DNA of 64,000 bases from Derxia gummosa DSM 723 (GTDB lineage Bacteria; Pseudomonadota; Gammaproteobacteria; Burkholderiales; Burkholderiaceae_E). Positions 27,451-37,496 of the stretch are shown here, piece after piece. The DNA lies in the NCBI RefSeq assembly GCF_000482785.1, contig NZ_AXWS01000007.1, positions 186,001-250,000 on the forward strand, in the 5' to 3' direction. Below the pieces are notes generated by a model, which worked only from the letters and a program-made list of their open reading frames with translations, did no database searches and was not told where the DNA came from. Each line of letters opens with the position of its first letter. The stretch's first letter is position 1. The position numbers and the translations under genes were made by a program.

Positions 27451-27636
27451 GGCGAGTTCATCGGCAAAGACCGACCCGCCTCCACGCCACCGTTTCGCCG
27501 CCTTTTCGAACGAATGCCCGCACGACCGCTCACCACAATGCGGAAATCGCCACCTTCTGGCGCTGCCGCGCCAAGCATGCGCGGGCTTCATGGCCGCACC
27601 GGCCTTTTTCGACAGCAGCATTCCGAAAGGACCTCC

Positions 27637-29181
27637 GTGCTCGCCAATCTCCCGATCGGGCGCCGACTCGCGCTTGCCTTCGTCACCGTCATCCTCGTCT
27701 TCATGGCCGTCATCGGCGGCACGCTCTTCTCCGCCGGCCGCATCAAGGAAGCCGAAGGCTGGAACACCCATACCTACCAGGTCCTGTCCGAGGCAGAGGA
27801 CCTGCTTCAGGCCATGATCAACATGGAAACCGGCGTGCGCGGTTATCTGATCGCGGGCCAGGACGGCTATCTCGATCCGTACAAGGCCGGCGTCGCCGCG
27901 TTCGACGAGCACCTCGTCCGGGCGCGCCAGCTCACCGCCGACAACCCGGCCCAGCAGCGCCGGCTCGCCGACATCGAGGCGCATCACCACGAATTCCGCA
28001 CGGTTGCCGACGACTACATCGCGCTGCGCCGGCAGGTGAGCGCCGGCAGCAAGTCCGAGGCCGATCTGATGAAGGCGTTCGGCGCGGGCCGCGACAAGGC
28101 GGCGATGGACGCCTTCCGCGCGCTCCAGCACGAATTCGCGGGCACGGAGGAAGCGCTGCTCAAGGAACGCTCGGCGCTCGTCGAAGACACGCGCAGCAGC
28201 AACCGCTGGATGATCGGCCTCGGCAGCGCGCTGGGCGTGCTCGTTGCCGTGGTGACGGGGCTGCTCATCACGCGCTCGATCACCCGCCCCATCGGCACCG
28301 CCGTCGCCGCCGCCCGCGCGATCGCCACCGGCAATCTGACCTCGTCCATCGAGGTGCGCACGAGCGACGAGACGGGCCAGCTCCTCGCCGCGTTGCGCGA
28401 CATGAACACCAGCCTCGCGGGCGTGGTGCGCAAGGTGCGCGCGAGCAGCGACTCGATCGCCACCGGCTCCAGCCAGATCGCGAGCGGCAACGCCGATCTG
28501 AGCCAGCGCACCGAGGAACAGGCGAGCAACCTCCAGCAGACCGCCGCCTCGATGGAGCAAATGAATGGCACCGTCAAGGCGACGGCCGAGCATTCGACGC
28601 GCGCCGACCAGCTCGCGGCGGCCGCGCGCGACGCGGCGGCGCGAGGTGGCGAACTCGTCGAGCGCGTGGTGACGACGATGGAGGAAATCGACCGCAGCTC
28701 GCGCAAGGTGGCCGACATCATCGGCGCGATCGACGGTATCGCCTTCCAGACCAACATCCTGGCGCTGAACGCGGCGGTCGAAGCGGCACGCGCGGGCGAA
28801 CAGGGGCGCGGCTTCGCGGTGGTCGCGAGCGAAGTGCGCGGCCTTGCCCACCGCAGCGCCGACGCGGCCCGCGAGATCAAGCAGCTCATCGGCACGAACG
28901 TCGAGCGGGTGCAGACCGGCGCGAGCCTGGTCGATGACGCCGGCACGTCGATGCGGACGATCGTGGAACAGGTCGCGGCGGTCGCCCAGATCATCGGCGA
29001 CATCAGCCTGGCGATGCGCGAACAGACGCAGGGCATCGATCAGGTGAACGACGCGGTGGGCCAGCTCGATCGCGTGACCCAGCAGAACGCGGCACTCGTG
29101 GAAGAAAGCGCGGCGGCGGCGGACAGCCTGCGCGCGCAGGCGGCCCAGCTCGTCGCGGCGGTCGGCGCGTTCAAGATCTGA
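27637..29181 (+). CDS. Methyl-accepting chemotaxis protein with CHASE3-like sensor
   Basis: Chemoreceptor of 514 residues. TM1 is at about 11-33, followed by a helical periplasmic domain with the CHASE3-like [22 protein letters not shown] at about 65-86. TM2 is at about 191-213 and a HAMP domain at about 213-265. The signalling tip [20 protein letters not shown] starts near 366. The C-terminus ends in AVGAFKI, lacking a CheR-tether. I start at a GTG because AAAGGA lies six bases upstream, while the longer reading frame begins in non-conserved, basic sequence. It stands alone, with hairpins on both sides, and no other chemotaxis gene is adjacent. Confidence 0.92.
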   Translation: MLANLPIGRRLALAFVTVILVFMAVIGGTLFSAGRIKEAEGWNTHTYQVLSEAEDLLQAMINMETGVRGYLIAGQDGYLDPYKAGVAAFDEHLVRARQLTADNPAQQRRLADIEAHHHEFRTVADDYIALRRQVSAGSKSEADLMKAFGAGRDKAAMDAFRALQHEFAGTEEALLKERSALVEDTRSSNRWMIGLGSALGVLVAVVTGLLITRSITRPIGTAVAAARAIATGNLTSSIEVRTSDETGQLLAALRDMNTSLAGVVRKVRASSDSIATGSSQIASGNADLSQRTEEQASNLQQTAASMEQMNGTVKATAEHSTRADQLAAAARDAAARGGELVERVVTTMEEIDRSSRKVADIIGAIDGIAFQTNILALNAAVEAARAGEQGRGFAVVASEVRGLAHRSADAAREIKQLIGTNVERVQTGASLVDDAGTSMRTIVEQVAAVAQIIGDISLAMREQTQGIDQVNDAVGQLDRVTQQNAALVEESAAAADSLRAQAAQLVAAVGAFKI

Positions 29182-29198
29182 AGCGGCGCGACCGGACG

Positions 29199-29234
29199 AT
29201 CGGCGGCAAACCCGCCTTGCGCGGGCCTGCCGAT
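29199..29234. terminator. Hairpin between convergent chemoreceptor and Dom34-like genes
   Basis: ATCGGC (29199-29204) pairs with GCCGAT (29229-29234) and an inner CCCGC with GCGGG. It lies between two convergent stop codons, so a bidirectional terminator is plausible despite the missing T-run. Confidence 0.4.
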
Positions 29235-29243
29235 GGCTTGCGG

Positions 29244-29618
29244 TCAGCTCGGCGTGGGCGTGCCGTTGAAGCGGTCGAGCTTTACGAAGGCCTTGCGCGC
29301 ATGCGCGACGAGCTGGTTGTCGGTCGGCTGGGCCAGCGTCTCGACGCCGACGATCTTCTTCTCCAGCACGGGACGATGGCCGCGCGCCCAGGCGGCAAAG
29401 TCGGCCGCCGCGCCCGAGCTTCCAGTAACCAGCACTTCGGAAGCATCTTCAAGCGCATTGCCGACATCGGCGAAAAAGGCATTGACGTCGGACTGCTGGG
29501 GATGGCGCGCATGCTTGCCGCGCAGCTTGAGATGCGTGGCATCGGCAGCGTCGGCATCGAAGTGGAGGACATGCGCCTGGGCGTGATCGAGCCAGACGAC
29601 AGCGTGGAAGGTGGTCAT
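29244..29618 (-). CDS. Small Dom34/eRF1-like 'translational machinery' protein
   Basis: Protein of 124 residues starting MTTFHAVVWLDHAQAHVLHFD and ending in VAHARKAFVKLDRFN. This pattern matches short proteobacterial proteins labelled 'translational machinery protein', related to the first domain of Pelota/Dom34 and eRF1. The central EVLVTGSSGAAADFAAWA and IVGVETLAQPTDNQLVAHAR segments are the recognisable blocks. Function is unproven; ribosome rescue is suggested by the distant homology only. The start ATG has GGAGA five bases upstream; the reading frame extends further but without a good site. A pair of dyads lies 80-120 bases upstream. Confidence 0.7.
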   Translation of the reverse strand: MTTFHAVVWLDHAQAHVLHFDADAADATHLKLRGKHARHPQQSDVNAFFADVGNALEDASEVLVTGSSGAAADFAAWARGHRPVLEKKIVGVETLAQPTDNQLVAHARKAFVKLDRFNGTPTPS

Positions 29619-29696
29619 GGAATCTCCGGTGGTTTTCGGATCCGGCGGGCTATCCGGCCCCGCCTTCGATTCCATGCTCTGCCCGCGTTCGCGGCC

Positions 29697-29737
29697 CTTG
29701 CTTGATGCGAAGCAAGTCATGCAAGGGCTTGCATGAC
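29697..29737. promoter_or_regulatory. Tandem dyads upstream of the Dom34-like gene
   Basis: Two adjacent perfect inverted repeats. CTTGCTT and AAGCAAG flank GATGCG (29697-29716), and GTCATGCAAG and CTTGCATGAC flank GG (29716-29737). The second closely resembles the dyad at 62539-62562. They may be operators for the leftward Dom34-like gene or hairpins at the 3' end of uvrD, whose stop is 77 bases away. Confidence 0.45.
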
Positions 29738-29813
29738 CGCCGGGCGCGCCGGCAACACCCGCGTCACGCAGGACCGCGGACGCCCCGGAACGACGCGATG
29801 ATCGAAGCCGGGC

Positions 29814-32303
29814 TCAGAGCGGTTCGAGCTTGGCCACCGACAGCGCCAGCCATTTGCTGCCAGCGCTGCGGAAATTGATCTGCGCGCGCGCGTCGCTGCC
29901 GCTGCCCTCGATGTTGGTCACCACGCCCTCGCCGAACTTGGCGTGGCGCACGCTCTGGCCGAGGCGCAGGCCGGCGTCGCTGGCCTGCTGCTTCTGCACC
30001 CAGCCGGGCACCGGGCCGCCGCCGGTGTCGGGGATGTCGGCGCGACGCGCGGCCTTGGCGTCGTACTCGCCAAGCTCCTCCCAGCCGGTCGAGCGGCTTT
30101 CCTTCCAGTCGCGCTTCCAACCGGCCTTGACGCTGCCGGCCTGCTGGGCGGCATAGCCCGAGATCCTGGGCGTGAGCCATTTGCAGCAGCCCTCGGGCAG
30201 CTCGCCCAGAAAGCGGCTGCGCACGTTGTAGCGGGTCTGGCCGTGCAGCATGCGGGTCTGGGCATGGCTGATGTAGAGCCGCTCGCGCGCCCGCGTGATC
30301 GCCACGTACATCAGGCGGCGCTCCTCCTCCAGGCCCGAGGTTTCGGCGGCCGCGTTCTCGTGCGGAAACAGACCCTCTTCCAGCCCGGTGAGGAAGACCA
30401 CGTCGAACTCCAGCCCCTTGGCCGCATGCACCGTCATGAGCTGCATCGCGTCCTGGCCGGCCTCGGCCTGGTTGTCGCCGGCCTCCAGTGAGGCGTGGGC
30501 GAGGAAGGCCGCGAGCGGCGGGATCGGCAGGTCGAGCACGCCGTCGGCGTCCGGCACGAGGGCGATTGCGCCGTCCGCGATGGCCGGGCCACCGTCGCTG
30601 GCGAGGCCATCGGCGCCGCCGCCCGCCGCCAGGCCGTCGGCGCCAAAGCCCGCATCGCCCTGCCCGCCGCCCGTCGCGTCGAAGCCCGCACCCTCCGCCA
30701 GCGCCGCCTGCTCGCTGCCCGACAGCCCGAAGCCCTTCGCGCCCGCGATGCCGCTCACCATGCCGTCGTCGCTGATGAAGTTGGCCGCCGCGTTGACGAG
30801 TTCGTCGAGGTTCTCCAGCCGTTCCTGGCCTTCCTTCTCGGCGCGGTAATGGGCGCGCAGGCCGCTCGTCTCCAGCATCTGGTCGACCGCCTCGGGCAGG
30901 CGCAGGCCGGCGGTCTCGAAGCGCAGGCCGTCCACCATCGTCACGAAGTCGCCGATCGTCTTGCCGGCCTTGCCGCTCAGGTAGGGCACGGCCTGATGCA
31001 GCGAGCACTGCCGCTCGCGCGCGATGTCGCTCAGCTGCTCCATCGAGCGCGCGCCGATGCCGCGCGCCGGAAAGTTGACGACGCGCAGGAAGGCGGTGTC
31101 GTCATGCGGGTTCTCCATCAGCCGCAGATAGGCCAGCGCGTGCTTGATCTCGGCCCGCTCGAAGAAGCGCAGCCCGCCGTACACGCGATAGGGAATGCCG
31201 GCCTTGAACAGCGCGCTCTCGATCACGCGCGACTGCGCATTGCTGCGGTAGAGCACCGCGATCTCGCTGCGCGACTTGCCGCCGGCGATGAGGTTCTGCG
31301 CCTCGTCCACCAGCCATTGCGCTTCCTGCTGGTCGGTCATCGACTCGTAGATGCGCACCGGCTCGCCGTGGCCGCGCGTGGTGCGCAGGTTCTTGCCGAG
31401 GCGGTTGCCGTTGTTGGCGATGAGTTCGTTGGCGCAGTCGAGGATGTTGCTGTAGCTGCGGTAGTTCTGCTCCAGCTTGATCAGGTGCTGGACGCGGAAG
31501 TCGCGCTCGAAGGCGGCCATGTTGCCGACGTTGGCACCACGGAAGGCATAGATGCTCTGGTCGTCGTCACCCACCGCGAACACCGAGGCCTGCCGGCCCA
31601 GTAGCTTGAGCCACTTGTACTGGAGGTTGTTGGTGTCCTGGAACTCGTCCACGAGGATGTGGCGGAAGCGGCGCTGGTAGTGCTCGCGCAGCGGCTCGTT
31701 GGCCAGCAGCACCTCGTAGCTGCGCAGCAGCAGCTCGGCAAAGTCCACCACGCCCTCGCGCTGGCACTGGCGGTCGTACTCCTCGTACAGCTCGACGAAC
31801 TTCCTGCTCTGCGGATCGTGGGCGGGCGTCTTCTCGGCGCGCAGGCCCTCTTCCTTGCAGTTGTTGATGAAGTGCTGGAGGTTCTTGGCCGGGTACTTCT
31901 GGTCGTCGACGTTCAGGCCCTTGAGCAGGCGCTTGATGGCCGAAAGCTGGTCGGCGCTGTCGAGGATCTGGAAGGTCTGCGGCAGGCCGGCGTCGCGGTG
32001 GTGGGCGCGCAGGAAGCGGTTGCACAGGCCGTGGAAGGTGCCGATCCACATGCCGCGCAGGTTGATCGGCAGCATCGCGCCGAGCCGCGCGAGCATTTCC
32101 TTGGCGGCCTTGTTGGTGAAGGTGACGGCGAGGATGCCGCTCGGGCTGACGCGCCCCTGCTGGATGAGCCAGGCGATGCGCGTCGTCAGCACCCGCGTCT
32201 TGCCCGAGCCGGCGCCCGCCAGGATCAGCGCCGGTTCGTCGGGCAGGGTGACGGCGGCGAGCTGTTCGTCGTTGAGCTTGTCGAGCAGGTGGTCGGGGAA
32301 CAT
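29814..32303 (-). CDS. uvrD: UvrD/PcrA-type DNA helicase II
   Basis: Superfamily 1A 3'-5' DNA helicase for mismatch and nucleotide excision repair. Walker A GAGSGKT is at 30-36, the Q motif LNDEQLAAV at 10-18, motif II VDEFQDTN near 222-229, motif III GDDDQSIYAFRGA near 248-260, motif V LMTVHAAKGLEFD and motif VI VAITRARERLYISHA. Length is 829 residues, about 100 more than E. coli UvrD. The excess is mainly a Gly/Ala/Asp-rich insert at about 512-594, between the VNAAANF helix and the PPLAAFLAHASLEAG segment. The start is the ATG giving MFPDHLLDKL, 46 bases after a TATAAT element. The C-terminal tail keeps the VKHAKFGEG-like block (SVRHAKFGEGVV). Confidence 0.95.
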   Translation of the reverse strand: MFPDHLLDKLNDEQLAAVTLPDEPALILAGAGSGKTRVLTTRIAWLIQQGRVSPSGILAVTFTNKAAKEMLARLGAMLPINLRGMWIGTFHGLCNRFLRAHHRDAGLPQTFQILDSADQLSAIKRLLKGLNVDDQKYPAKNLQHFINNCKEEGLRAEKTPAHDPQSRKFVELYEEYDRQCQREGVVDFAELLLRSYEVLLANEPLREHYQRRFRHILVDEFQDTNNLQYKWLKLLGRQASVFAVGDDDQSIYAFRGANVGNMAAFERDFRVQHLIKLEQNYRSYSNILDCANELIANNGNRLGKNLRTTRGHGEPVRIYESMTDQQEAQWLVDEAQNLIAGGKSRSEIAVLYRSNAQSRVIESALFKAGIPYRVYGGLRFFERAEIKHALAYLRLMENPHDDTAFLRVVNFPARGIGARSMEQLSDIARERQCSLHQAVPYLSGKAGKTIGDFVTMVDGLRFETAGLRLPEAVDQMLETSGLRAHYRAEKEGQERLENLDELVNAAANFISDDGMVSGIAGAKGFGLSGSEQAALAEGAGFDATGGGQGDAGFGADGLAAGGGADGLASDGGPAIADGAIALVPDADGVLDLPIPPLAAFLAHASLEAGDNQAEAGQDAMQLMTVHAAKGLEFDVVFLTGLEEGLFPHENAAAETSGLEEERRLMYVAITRARERLYISHAQTRMLHGQTRYNVRSRFLGELPEGCCKWLTPRISGYAAQQAGSVKAGWKRDWKESRSTGWEELGEYDAKAARRADIPDTGGGPVPGWVQKQQASDAGLRLGQSVRHAKFGEGVVTNIEGSGSDARAQINFRSAGSKWLALSVAKLEPL

Positions 32304-32348
32304 GGGCGCGGGAGGTGGGCGGTTGCCACTGGATAAAAAAGCAGCCGG

Positions 32349-32354
32349 ATTATA
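32349..32354 (-). promoter_or_regulatory. uvrD -10 element
   Basis: A perfect TATAAT on the minus strand (context CTCCTATAATCCGG), 46 bases ahead of the uvrD ATG, with a T-run just downstream. The -35 position is GC-rich and poor. Confidence 0.6.
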
Positions 32355-32379
32355 GGAGCCGCCCACCCTGCCCCGGCGC

Positions 32380-33402
32380 TTACCTCCAGCCCTTGGCCAC
32401 GAGCGCCGCCTTTACCGCGTCGGCAATGGCCTGATGGCCGCGCGTGGTCGGATGCTTGCCGTCGGCGAAGGCATAGGTCTGGTCGGCATTGGCCGCGACC
32501 AGCGTCGCCGACGAGCACAGCAGCGAGGTGTCCTGCGTCAGCGTCGGGTTGCAGGCGGTGCCGCTGGTGTTGGTGAAGCCGTACTTGGCGGGATTGCTCA
32601 GCTCGTCGTTGAGCAGCGCATAGCCGTCCACCACCACCACGTCGAGCTTCTGCGTGGCGATCGCCTGCCTGAGCTGGGTGTTGAACTGCACCACCAGCGC
32701 GTTGATGAGCGCCTGGGCCTGGGCGCCGGCGGCCACGCCGTCGGGCGCGCGGCCCACGTCGGGGAGCGTGAAGGTCACGACGTACTTGCCGCCGGTGGCG
32801 AGCACGCGGGCGATCTGCGCGACCTGGTCGTTGGCGGCGGTGGTGATCTCGGCCAGCGCGACGGCCTGGCTCTCGGCTTCGGCCGCGACGAGGTTGGCGT
32901 GATAGAGCACGTCGTTGCTGCCGCCGAGCAGGAAGACGAGGTCGTGGTCGGTGAAGTTGCCGCGCGCGAGCTGGGCGTCGAGCTGCTTCGACTGCGGCGT
33001 GGCGAGCGGGCCGGTGATGGCGCAGCTGTCGGTCGCGGGCACGTAGTCGCAGTCGATGCCGGGCTGCTTCGACACGCGCGCGCCGCCCTGGGCATAGCCG
33101 TAGCCGGTCTTGACCGTGACGGGGGCGCCGAAGCCGCCGGTTTCCCAGGGCGTGATCGTGAGGCCGAGGTCGGTGGCGATGCGCTCGACCCAGATCGGGC
33201 CCGGGTTGGTGGTGAACTTGCCGCCACCGACCGAGGCGACGGCCGGCGCGTAGGTGCCGACATCGCTCAGGCTGTCGCCGAAGGACAGCACGCGGTTGAA
33301 GCTGGGCTTGGCGGTCGATGCGCCATCGACCGACGAATTGCAGGCCGCCAGACCCGCTAGACAAACCGCCCCGACGAGGGCGAGAACACGACGTGAAACC
33401 AT
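32380..33402 (-). CDS. SGNH/GDSL hydrolase lipoprotein
   Basis: Secreted esterase/lipase-type hydrolase of 340 residues. A lipoprotein signal ends in the lipobox LAAC (Cys21), so it is anchored in the outer or inner membrane. The GDSL block FGDSLSDVGTY at 41-51 carries catalytic Ser44, block III is LGGSNDVLY, and the C-terminal FADGKHPTTRGHQAIA supplies the Asp/His pair. The start ATG has a GGAG-like site upstream, and a 22-residue longer frame has no signal. No autotransporter domain is present, unlike related EstA-type enzymes. Its stop codon lies 77 bases ahead of uvrD, which has its own TATAAT. Substrate unknown. Confidence 0.88.
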   Translation of the reverse strand: MVSRRVLALVGAVCLAGLAACNSSVDGASTAKPSFNRVLSFGDSLSDVGTYAPAVASVGGGKFTTNPGPIWVERIATDLGLTITPWETGGFGAPVTVKTGYGYAQGGARVSKQPGIDCDYVPATDSCAITGPLATPQSKQLDAQLARGNFTDHDLVFLLGGSNDVLYHANLVAAEAESQAVALAEITTAANDQVAQIARVLATGGKYVVTFTLPDVGRAPDGVAAGAQAQALINALVVQFNTQLRQAIATQKLDVVVVDGYALLNDELSNPAKYGFTNTSGTACNPTLTQDTSLLCSSATLVAANADQTYAFADGKHPTTRGHQAIADAVKAALVAKGWR

Positions 33403-33492
33403 GGCGGACGCTCCGATGTATTGCTGTTTGGGGGCGCCGACGTTAACGCTTCGTGAACGAGTTCGCACTTTGTCTGCGGTAGCGCGACCCGA

Positions 33493-33518
33493 CGCCCGCC
33501 CGGGACCGCGGGCGGGCG
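33493..33518 (-). terminator. Hairpin downstream of the EAL operon
   Basis: Perfect 9-base arms CGCCCGCCC and GGGCGGGCG around an 8-base loop, 43 bases past the stop of the EAL gene. No T-run on either strand. It probably separates the signalling operon from the GDSL gene. Confidence 0.4.
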
Positions 33519-33561
33519 CGCCGGGCTGACCGCCGATCGGCGCGCTCGGGCGCCGGCCGGC

Positions 33562-34782
33562 TCAGATCAGCGCGTTCGAGCGCTGGAGAAAGCTCATGAA
33601 CTCGTCGCGCGGCATCGCCTTGCCGTAGACCCAGCCCTGCACGTAGTCGAAGCCGAGGTCGCGCACGACGGCCAGGTCGTCGCGGTTCTCGACGCCCTCG
33701 GCCACGGTGCGCAGGCCGAAGGTGCGGCCGATCTCGCCGCAGACCTTGGCGATGAGGCGGGCGCGCTCGTCGCGCGCCGCGCCGTGCACGAAGGCGCGAT
33801 CCACCTTCAGCTCGGAAAACGGAATCGTCGACAGCCGCTGGAACGACGAATAGCCGGTGCCGAAATCATCGATGGCGAGGCCGAAGCCCACCATGCGCAC
33901 CCGCGCCGCGTTCTCGAGCGTGGCGGCGAGGTCGCCCATCATCTCGCCCTCGGTCACCTCGAGCGTGATCCAGCACGGATCGATGCCGTGGCTGCCGACG
34001 ATCTCGGCCATTTCCTCGCACAGCGCCGAATCGGCCAGCTCGGCGGTGGACACGTTGATCGCGCAGGCGATCGACTGGCCGAGGTCGAGGCAGTCGGCCG
34101 ACAGCCGCGCCGCCTGCCTCAGCATCTGGAGCGTGAGCAGGCTGGTCGAGCCGGTACCGATCAGGCCCGGCAGGATCTCGGCCGGCGAGACGATGTGGCC
34201 ATCGGGTTCGCGCAGCCGCACCAGCGCCTCGACACCCACGACCTCGCCGGTGGCGAGCTGGATCTTGGGCTGGAAGAAGGCCTCGATGCGCTCCTCGGCG
34301 ATCGCCATCGCCACCGCGCGCGAGCTGAGCGGGCGCAGCGGCGCCGCCGCCGCCGGAACGGGCGTGCGCAGCGCATGCGCGATGGCCCGGCTCACCGCCT
34401 GCGGCGGCTCGCTCTTCTCCACCACCTGCACGACCGGAAAGCCGAGCACCTCGGCAAACGCCTGCACGGTGCGCGCGATGCTGAACGAATGCGCGCTCAG
34501 CAGCAGCAGCCGGCGCGCGCCGCGCGCCTCCATGAGCCGACGCAGCAGGCCCAGGCAGTCGCCGTCGTAGAGCGACAGGCTCACGAGCGCGAGATCGACC
34601 GGCGCGACCAGGCTGAAGTCGAAGGCGTCGGCCTCGGCCACCGAACCCAGCTCGACCAGCTCGTGCACGCCGGCCTGGGCGAGCTGCTGGCAGAGCTGGG
34701 CGGCGAAGAAGCTGTCGTCCTCGATGATCAGCGCGCTCGGCGGGCGACCCGCGATCGTTGGCGCGCGCAGGGGCGGAGTCAT
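33562..34782 (-). CDS. Pseudo-receiver/EAL c-di-GMP phosphodiesterase
   Basis: Two-domain protein of 406 residues. Residues 15-140 form a receiver fold (ALIIEDDSFFAAQL) whose phospho-acceptor position is Ser68 (VDLALVSLSLYDG), so it probably cannot be phosphorylated. Residues about 150-400 form an EAL domain with the catalytic set intact: VGVEALVRL, INVS, LEVTE, IDDFGTGYSS, LKVDRAF, VAEGVEN and YVQGWVYG. Active hydrolysis of c-di-GMP to pGpG is therefore expected. It is the last gene of the leftward signalling operon, overlapping the receiver-Hpt gene by four bases. The receiver may instead bind an upstream partner to control the EAL domain. Confidence 0.9.
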   Translation of the reverse strand: MTPPLRAPTIAGRPPSALIIEDDSFFAAQLCQQLAQAGVHELVELGSVAEADAFDFSLVAPVDLALVSLSLYDGDCLGLLRRLMEARGARRLLLLSAHSFSIARTVQAFAEVLGFPVVQVVEKSEPPQAVSRAIAHALRTPVPAAAAPLRPLSSRAVAMAIAEERIEAFFQPKIQLATGEVVGVEALVRLREPDGHIVSPAEILPGLIGTGSTSLLTLQMLRQAARLSADCLDLGQSIACAINVSTAELADSALCEEMAEIVGSHGIDPCWITLEVTEGEMMGDLAATLENAARVRMVGFGLAIDDFGTGYSSFQRLSTIPFSELKVDRAFVHGAARDERARLIAKVCGEIGRTFGLRTVAEGVENRDDLAVVRDLGFDYVQGWVYGKAMPRDEFMSFLQRSNALI

Positions 34783-35432
34783 GGCTGGGCTTTCGGTGAT
34801 GCAGCGTTGAAATCCGGGCAGGCGCGCAGCGTGTCGAGCGCGACGCGGGCCTCGCCCGCGAGCGCGGCCTGCTCGACGCGGCGCGCGACGTCGGCCATGG
34901 GCTCGTCGCGGAACACCGCGGCCACGCCCGCGAAGCGGTGAGCGCGGCGGCGCGCGTCATCCAGCAGACCGTCGGTCAGCTCGCGCACGAGCTCGGTGAA
35001 TTCCTTGCTGCGCTCGGCCTCGTAGGCGGCGCGCAGCGCGAGGTCGCGCGGCGACACGCTCGGCTCGCTGCGGCCGAGCGCGGCATCGAGCGCGGCGACG
35101 AACTCGGCGCGCGACACCGGCTTGCGCAGCCAGGCCGCGACGCGGGCGTCATGGCCGTCGGGCAGCGCGCGCCGCTCATGGCCCGAGCACACGATGACGG
35201 GCGCGCCCACGCGCTCGAACAGATGGAAGGCGGCGCCGTCGCCCAGCTCGAAATCGGCCACCAGCAGCTCGGGCATGGCTTCGGGCGCGAGCTCGTCGAG
35301 CAGCGCCTCGGCCGCGCGCAGGCCCGGCGCGGTCGTGACCGCGCAGCCCGCGTGCTCGCACCACAGCGCGAACAGCCGGCGCAGCACCGGCGAATCCTCG
35401 ACGAGCAGCACCCGTCGCAAGGGCGCGGTCAT
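34779..35432 (-). CDS. Receiver-Hpt phosphotransfer protein
   Basis: A 217-residue fusion of a receiver (acidic pair Glu12-Asp13, phospho-acceptor Asp60 in LLVADFELGDG, conserved Lys104 in WLRKPVS) and a C-terminal helical Hpt-like domain with the candidate His165 in RRAHRFAGVAAVF. It could accept phosphate on Asp60 and exchange it through His165, acting as the branch point of a phosphorelay. The gene overlaps both neighbours: its ATG shares a base with the upstream receiver stop (TGATG), and its stop overlaps the EAL start. The Hpt call rests on the AHRFAG motif and predicted helices and is less certain than the receiver call. Confidence 0.78.
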   Translation of the reverse strand: MTAPLRRVLLVEDSPVLRRLFALWCEHAGCAVTTAPGLRAAEALLDELAPEAMPELLVADFELGDGAAFHLFERVGAPVIVCSGHERRALPDGHDARVAAWLRKPVSRAEFVAALDAALGRSEPSVSPRDLALRAAYEAERSKEFTELVRELTDGLLDDARRRAHRFAGVAAVFRDEPMADVARRVEQAALAGEARVALDTLRACPDFNAASPKAQP

Positions 35433-35789
35433 CAGAGCGTCTCGAACACGGCCTTGAAGTCGGAGAACGACGTCGGCTTGATGAGCAGCGCGTTGAAGCC
35501 GACACCGAGGATCTGCTGCTTCTCCTCGATCATCGCGTGGGCCGTGTAGGCGATGACGGGCAGATGCGCGAAGCGCGGCTCGGAACGGATCGCGCGGCAG
35601 ACCGACTCGCCGCTCATGACCGGCATGCGCAGGTCGAGCAGCACCGCGTCGTACTTGCCTTCCTGCACGCGGTTGAGCGCCTCGCTGCCCGACTGAGCCT
35701 CGTCGGCGGTCCAGTTCAGGCGCTTGAGGAAGGCGATCGCCAGCTTGCGGTTCATCTGGTTGTCGTCGACGACCAGGGCGTGACGCGAA

Positions 35790-35797
<8 letters not shown>
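35432..35797 (-). CDS. Single-domain response regulator
   Basis: A receiver of 121 residues with all functional residues: Asp11-Asp12, phospho-acceptor Asp55 (AVLLDLRMPVMSG), Thr85 in IAYTAHAM and Lys107 in LIKPTSF. The sequence resembles receivers cut from hybrid kinases rather than CheY, so it is probably the direct receiver for the membrane kinase encoded just upstream, passing phosphate on to the receiver-Hpt protein. It overlaps the kinase gene end by eight bases. No output domain. Confidence 0.88.
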
Positions 35798-37487
<1,690 letters not shown>

Positions 37488-37496
37488 GGAAGGAAC

